Positions 21,601 to 23,909 of a DNA stretch of 23,909 bases are shown piece by piece; within the stretch, counting starts at the first letter, position 1; each line of letters begins with the position of its first letter. Both the position numbers and the translations under genes were made by a program. The DNA is from Actinomycetota bacterium (GTDB taxonomy: Bacteria > Actinomycetota > Actinomycetes > S36-B12). The DNA lies in contig CANJCG010000008.1 of assembly GCA_947472655.1 (NCBI GenBank), positions 1 through 23,909 on the forward strand, given 5' to 3'. A model generated the notes under the pieces. That model saw only the letters and a list, made by a program, of their open reading frames with translations, was not told the origin of the DNA and ran no database searches.

Positions 21601-23901
21601 TTAGAGCGCGCCACGCTTGGTGAGCCAGGTGAAGGCCCAATAGCCCGGAACCGTTGGGATCCAGAACGTGACCAAGCGGTAGAGCAAGACTGCCGACAGT
21701 GCCACGCCGCCATCGAGCCCTGCCGCGGTGAGCCCAGCAGTGAGCGCTGCTTCAACTGCACCCAGTCCGCCAGGAGTAGGCGCGGCTTGGCCAATCGTGG
21801 CTCCTGCGAGATAGACCACCGCGATCACCGCGAGGCTGACGTTGCCGCCAAAGGCCTGAACGCTGGCATAGAGCACACCGATGTAAGCCAGATTCAACAC
21901 GATGATTCCGCCGATACCTTCAAGCAGTTTCGTGGGCCGCTGGGCAACCGTCAATAAGCGTGGCCCAACTTCGCGCAGGAGCGGCCCAACTCGTTCATGC
22001 GTCACACGCCTGACCTGCGGAATAGTAAAGAGTGAAACGATGATGACTGCGACGACTACAACGATGATCACCACAGCTTTGGGTGGTTGGAAAGTGAAGT
22101 CGGCCTGGGTTCCAGCTGCAAAGCCGAATCCCAAAAGCAAAAGCATGTGCATGATGAAAGCCATCACTTGTGACACACCTACGCTTGCTCCTGCGAGCGC
22201 AGGATTGAGTCCAGCTCGTTGCAGGAAGCGCATATTGATTGCCACAGCACCCAGGGTTGGAGGTGAAACCAATGTTGCGAAATCGCCAGCAAGTTGAGCC
22301 ATCACCGTTCGATGAAGCGGGATATTTTCTGGCACAAAACCTGCAAGTGACCAAGCTGCGCCGACATAAGTGATCAGGCTAAAGAGCAAAGCAGCAACCG
22401 CCCAGCGCCAATCCGCGGTCTTAAATAACTGCACAAGGTCAACGTCAGCAAGTTGAGTGAGTAAGACATACCCAGCAACGGTGCCAACAACGGCGAGCAC
22501 AAGAGTCTTAGGTTTAATGCGCTGAAGTTGAATTGGCTCAACACCTTCACCGGTGCCAATTTCGATTAGTGAGTCACGTAACTCAACTAAGAGTCCTTTG
22601 TGCTTTCGAACTTCACGCCGGGTTGGTACAGAAAGGGCCACTGGTTGCAGGGCTGGTAAGGCCCGTGAAAGACCAGCAATACCAAGCACTGTCCGCCCTG
22701 TTCGCACAGCACGTTCAACATTCGTCAACATCGCCAAGGTGACAAGAAGCTCTGCAAGATCAATGCGCAAAGAGACATCACTTGCGGCTATGGCTCCGCC
22801 ATCGTGACCAACGAGCCAGATCGCACCGTCTTCGCCGCGGATCAGGTTGCTGGCGTCGAGGGCGCGATGACTGATTTGATGCTCATGCAAGGTGCGAACA
22901 GCTCGCCAGGTTTGCTCGAGATCAGTGTCGGTCACTACATCGACATCGCGAAGAATCGAGCCTTCGATGTATTCGTACGCCAGAAGGTAAGAGTCTTCGT
23001 TAATTTCAGATGCCATCAGTAATCGTGGCTCAGGTGCACCTGCAGCTTGAGCAGCAAACGATGTCAGTGCTGCATGGTCAACGGCTCGACGCATATTGAA
23101 GCGACCGCGAGCTTGATCTTCGCGCAAACGCACCGCTGTCCAGGCTGCCTTAACGATTCCAGCACCCTCCATGTCACGGTCAAACACGGTGACGCGCATG
23201 ACTGCACCATTGCGTGTGACGGCTTGATAGCGGCGCCCACGGCGAGTGGTGTCTTGGGCAAGCAAGGTGATCACTGGGTAGCCACCGCGTTCAAGTGCCT
23301 GCGCAATCGCCACGCCTGAAGGCCGCGAGGTGGGAGTGCCCAATGCGTAGCGCGAGATGAGGCCGATGCCCCAGCCAATGGTGATGGAAATGAGCATCCC
23401 GGCAAGTGCAATTGCTGAACTCAGCACCGTCACGATCATCACTGAACCAATGACGATGACGCTCAGCACGCTCCACGGGCGACGGTTCATCAGTCGAGCA
23501 ACAGTGATGAAAGCGATCAGACCGCCAAGGATGGGAGCAGTTGAAGCGCCTCCTTGGCTTGCCGATCCCGTAAGGGCTGTCAGGAGCCGGGGTGAATCAA
23601 GATTTGAAACAACCGTTGCAAGCGTCGTTAAAAAAATAACGCTGAATAATAAGGCGAGCAGTGAATCGAAAAGTTGACGAAGTCGCTTACGAACAGCCAA
23701 GGCGATTGAAGCTGCAATAGGTAGGCCAAGGGTGCCGATGCCACCAATGACATTGAGCAGGAGCACAACAAAGCCAGGAAGCAAACTCGCGGTGCTGGAC
23801 AGATCTGAGTCAAGGCCAGCACTCGTGCTCGACGCAAACCAGGCAGCCAACACAATGGCAAAAGTCAGGGTTATCGCCAAGACAAAACGGGCCAGATCCA
23901 T
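21601..23901 (-). CDS. Large membrane protein: kinase-like domain plus UPF0104/lysylphosphatidylglycerol synthase-type transmembrane domain
   Basis: At least 766 residues. An N-terminal block of about five or six membrane segments (1-185) is followed by a cytosolic kinase-like domain (about 195-400), then a C-terminal UPF0104/AglD-type membrane domain (about 465-766) with FATLVSPPTLGAVAIN and GQAAPTPGGLGAVEAAL, hallmarks of flippase-like MprF relatives. In the kinase-like part the catalytic loop reads HRALDASNLI (345-354), so Ala replaces the HRD aspartate; the DFG position reads VGHDGG. It is probably a pseudokinase. There is no aminoacyl-transfer (FPG synthase) domain. ATG at 23901 is only eight bases from the window edge and the frame stays open, so the true start may lie outside. 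Likely an envelope lipid-related transporter or regulator. Confidence 0.85.
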   Translation of the reverse strand: MDLARFVLAITLTFAIVLAAWFASSTSAGLDSDLSSTASLLPGFVVLLLNVIGGIGTLGLPIAASIALAVRKRLRQLFDSLLALLFSVIFLTTLATVVSNLDSPRLLTALTGSASQGGASTAPILGGLIAFITVARLMNRRPWSVLSVIVIGSVMIVTVLSSAIALAGMLISITIGWGIGLISRYALGTPTSRPSGVAIAQALERGGYPVITLLAQDTTRRGRRYQAVTRNGAVMRVTVFDRDMEGAGIVKAAWTAVRLREDQARGRFNMRRAVDHAALTSFAAQAAGAPEPRLLMASEINEDSYLLAYEYIEGSILRDVDVVTDTDLEQTWRAVRTLHEHQISHRALDASNLIRGEDGAIWLVGHDGGAIAASDVSLRIDLAELLVTLAMLTNVERAVRTGRTVLGIAGLSRALPALQPVALSVPTRREVRKHKGLLVELRDSLIEIGTGEGVEPIQLQRIKPKTLVLAVVGTVAGYVLLTQLADVDLVQLFKTADWRWAVAALLFSLITYVGAAWSLAGFVPENIPLHRTVMAQLAGDFATLVSPPTLGAVAINMRFLQRAGLNPALAGASVGVSQVMAFIMHMLLLLGFGFAAGTQADFTFQPPKAVVIIVVVVAVIIVSLFTIPQVRRVTHERVGPLLREVGPRLLTVAQRPTKLLEGIGGIIVLNLAYIGVLYASVQAFGGNVSLAVIAVVYLAGATIGQAAPTPGGLGAVEAALTAGLTAAGLDGGVALSAVLLYRLVTFWIPTVPGYWAFTWLTKRGAL

Positions 23902-23909
23902 CGGTCTGC

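Overview
The window looks like chromosome of an actinobacterium (Actinomycetota) with a base composition near 50% GC by eye, which is low for the phylum and fits a freshwater or otherwise streamlined lineage. The evidence is the actinobacterial core block mtrA-mtrB-lpqB, a ComF-family gene, a SecA1-type secA without the C-terminal zinc motif, an Rv3235-type gene next to secA, moeZ, and a DUF2505-type protein. No insertion sequence, CRISPR array, rRNA or intact tRNA was seen.

Layout. 1-392 (-) is the start of a GT4 glycosyltransferase, cut by the window edge. 621-2078 (+) is ahcY. 2176-4313 is a small module: a winged-helix regulator (-) divergent from a SAM methyltransferase and an SbtA/DUF897-type transporter (+), with two overlapping promoters in the 60-bp gap. 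4451-5407 (-) is a membrane PAS-domain sensor with no kinase domain, divergent from mtrA. 5553-9675 (+) is the tightly coupled mtrA-mtrB-lpqB operon, followed by the ComF-family gene. 10416-11246 (-) is a GNAT acetyltransferase fused to a LuxR-type helix-turn-helix; it sits where many actinobacteria have hpf. 11316-14048 (+) is secA.

The right half starts with the convergent Rv3235-type gene (-), a divergent two-repeat unknown protein (+) and an excisionase-like helix-turn-helix protein (-). A two-gene CpaB/CpaE-like operon (+) follows; no other tad pilus gene lies in the window, and its ATPase has a degenerate P-loop. It overlaps tail to tail with an L,D-transpeptidase (-). Then come DUF2505 (-), moeZ (+), a SOUL heme-binding-type protein (+), and a left-pointing operon made of a large membrane protein with a degenerate kinase-like middle domain, a NIL-domain protein and a CDGSH iron-sulfur protein.

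Themes. Envelope and cell-cycle control dominates (MtrAB-LpqB, SecA, L,D-transpeptidase, the flippase-like protein), with methyl-cycle and sulfur chemistry at the sides (AhcY, MoeZ, CDGSH). The most unusual items are the GNAT-LuxR fusion, the kinase-less sensor beside mtrA, the regulator/methyltransferase/SbtA-like module with overlapping promoters, the pseudokinase-membrane fusion, and DnaA-box-like sequences around 14.7-15.7 kb. All functional calls rest on motif recognition by eye; no database search was possible.
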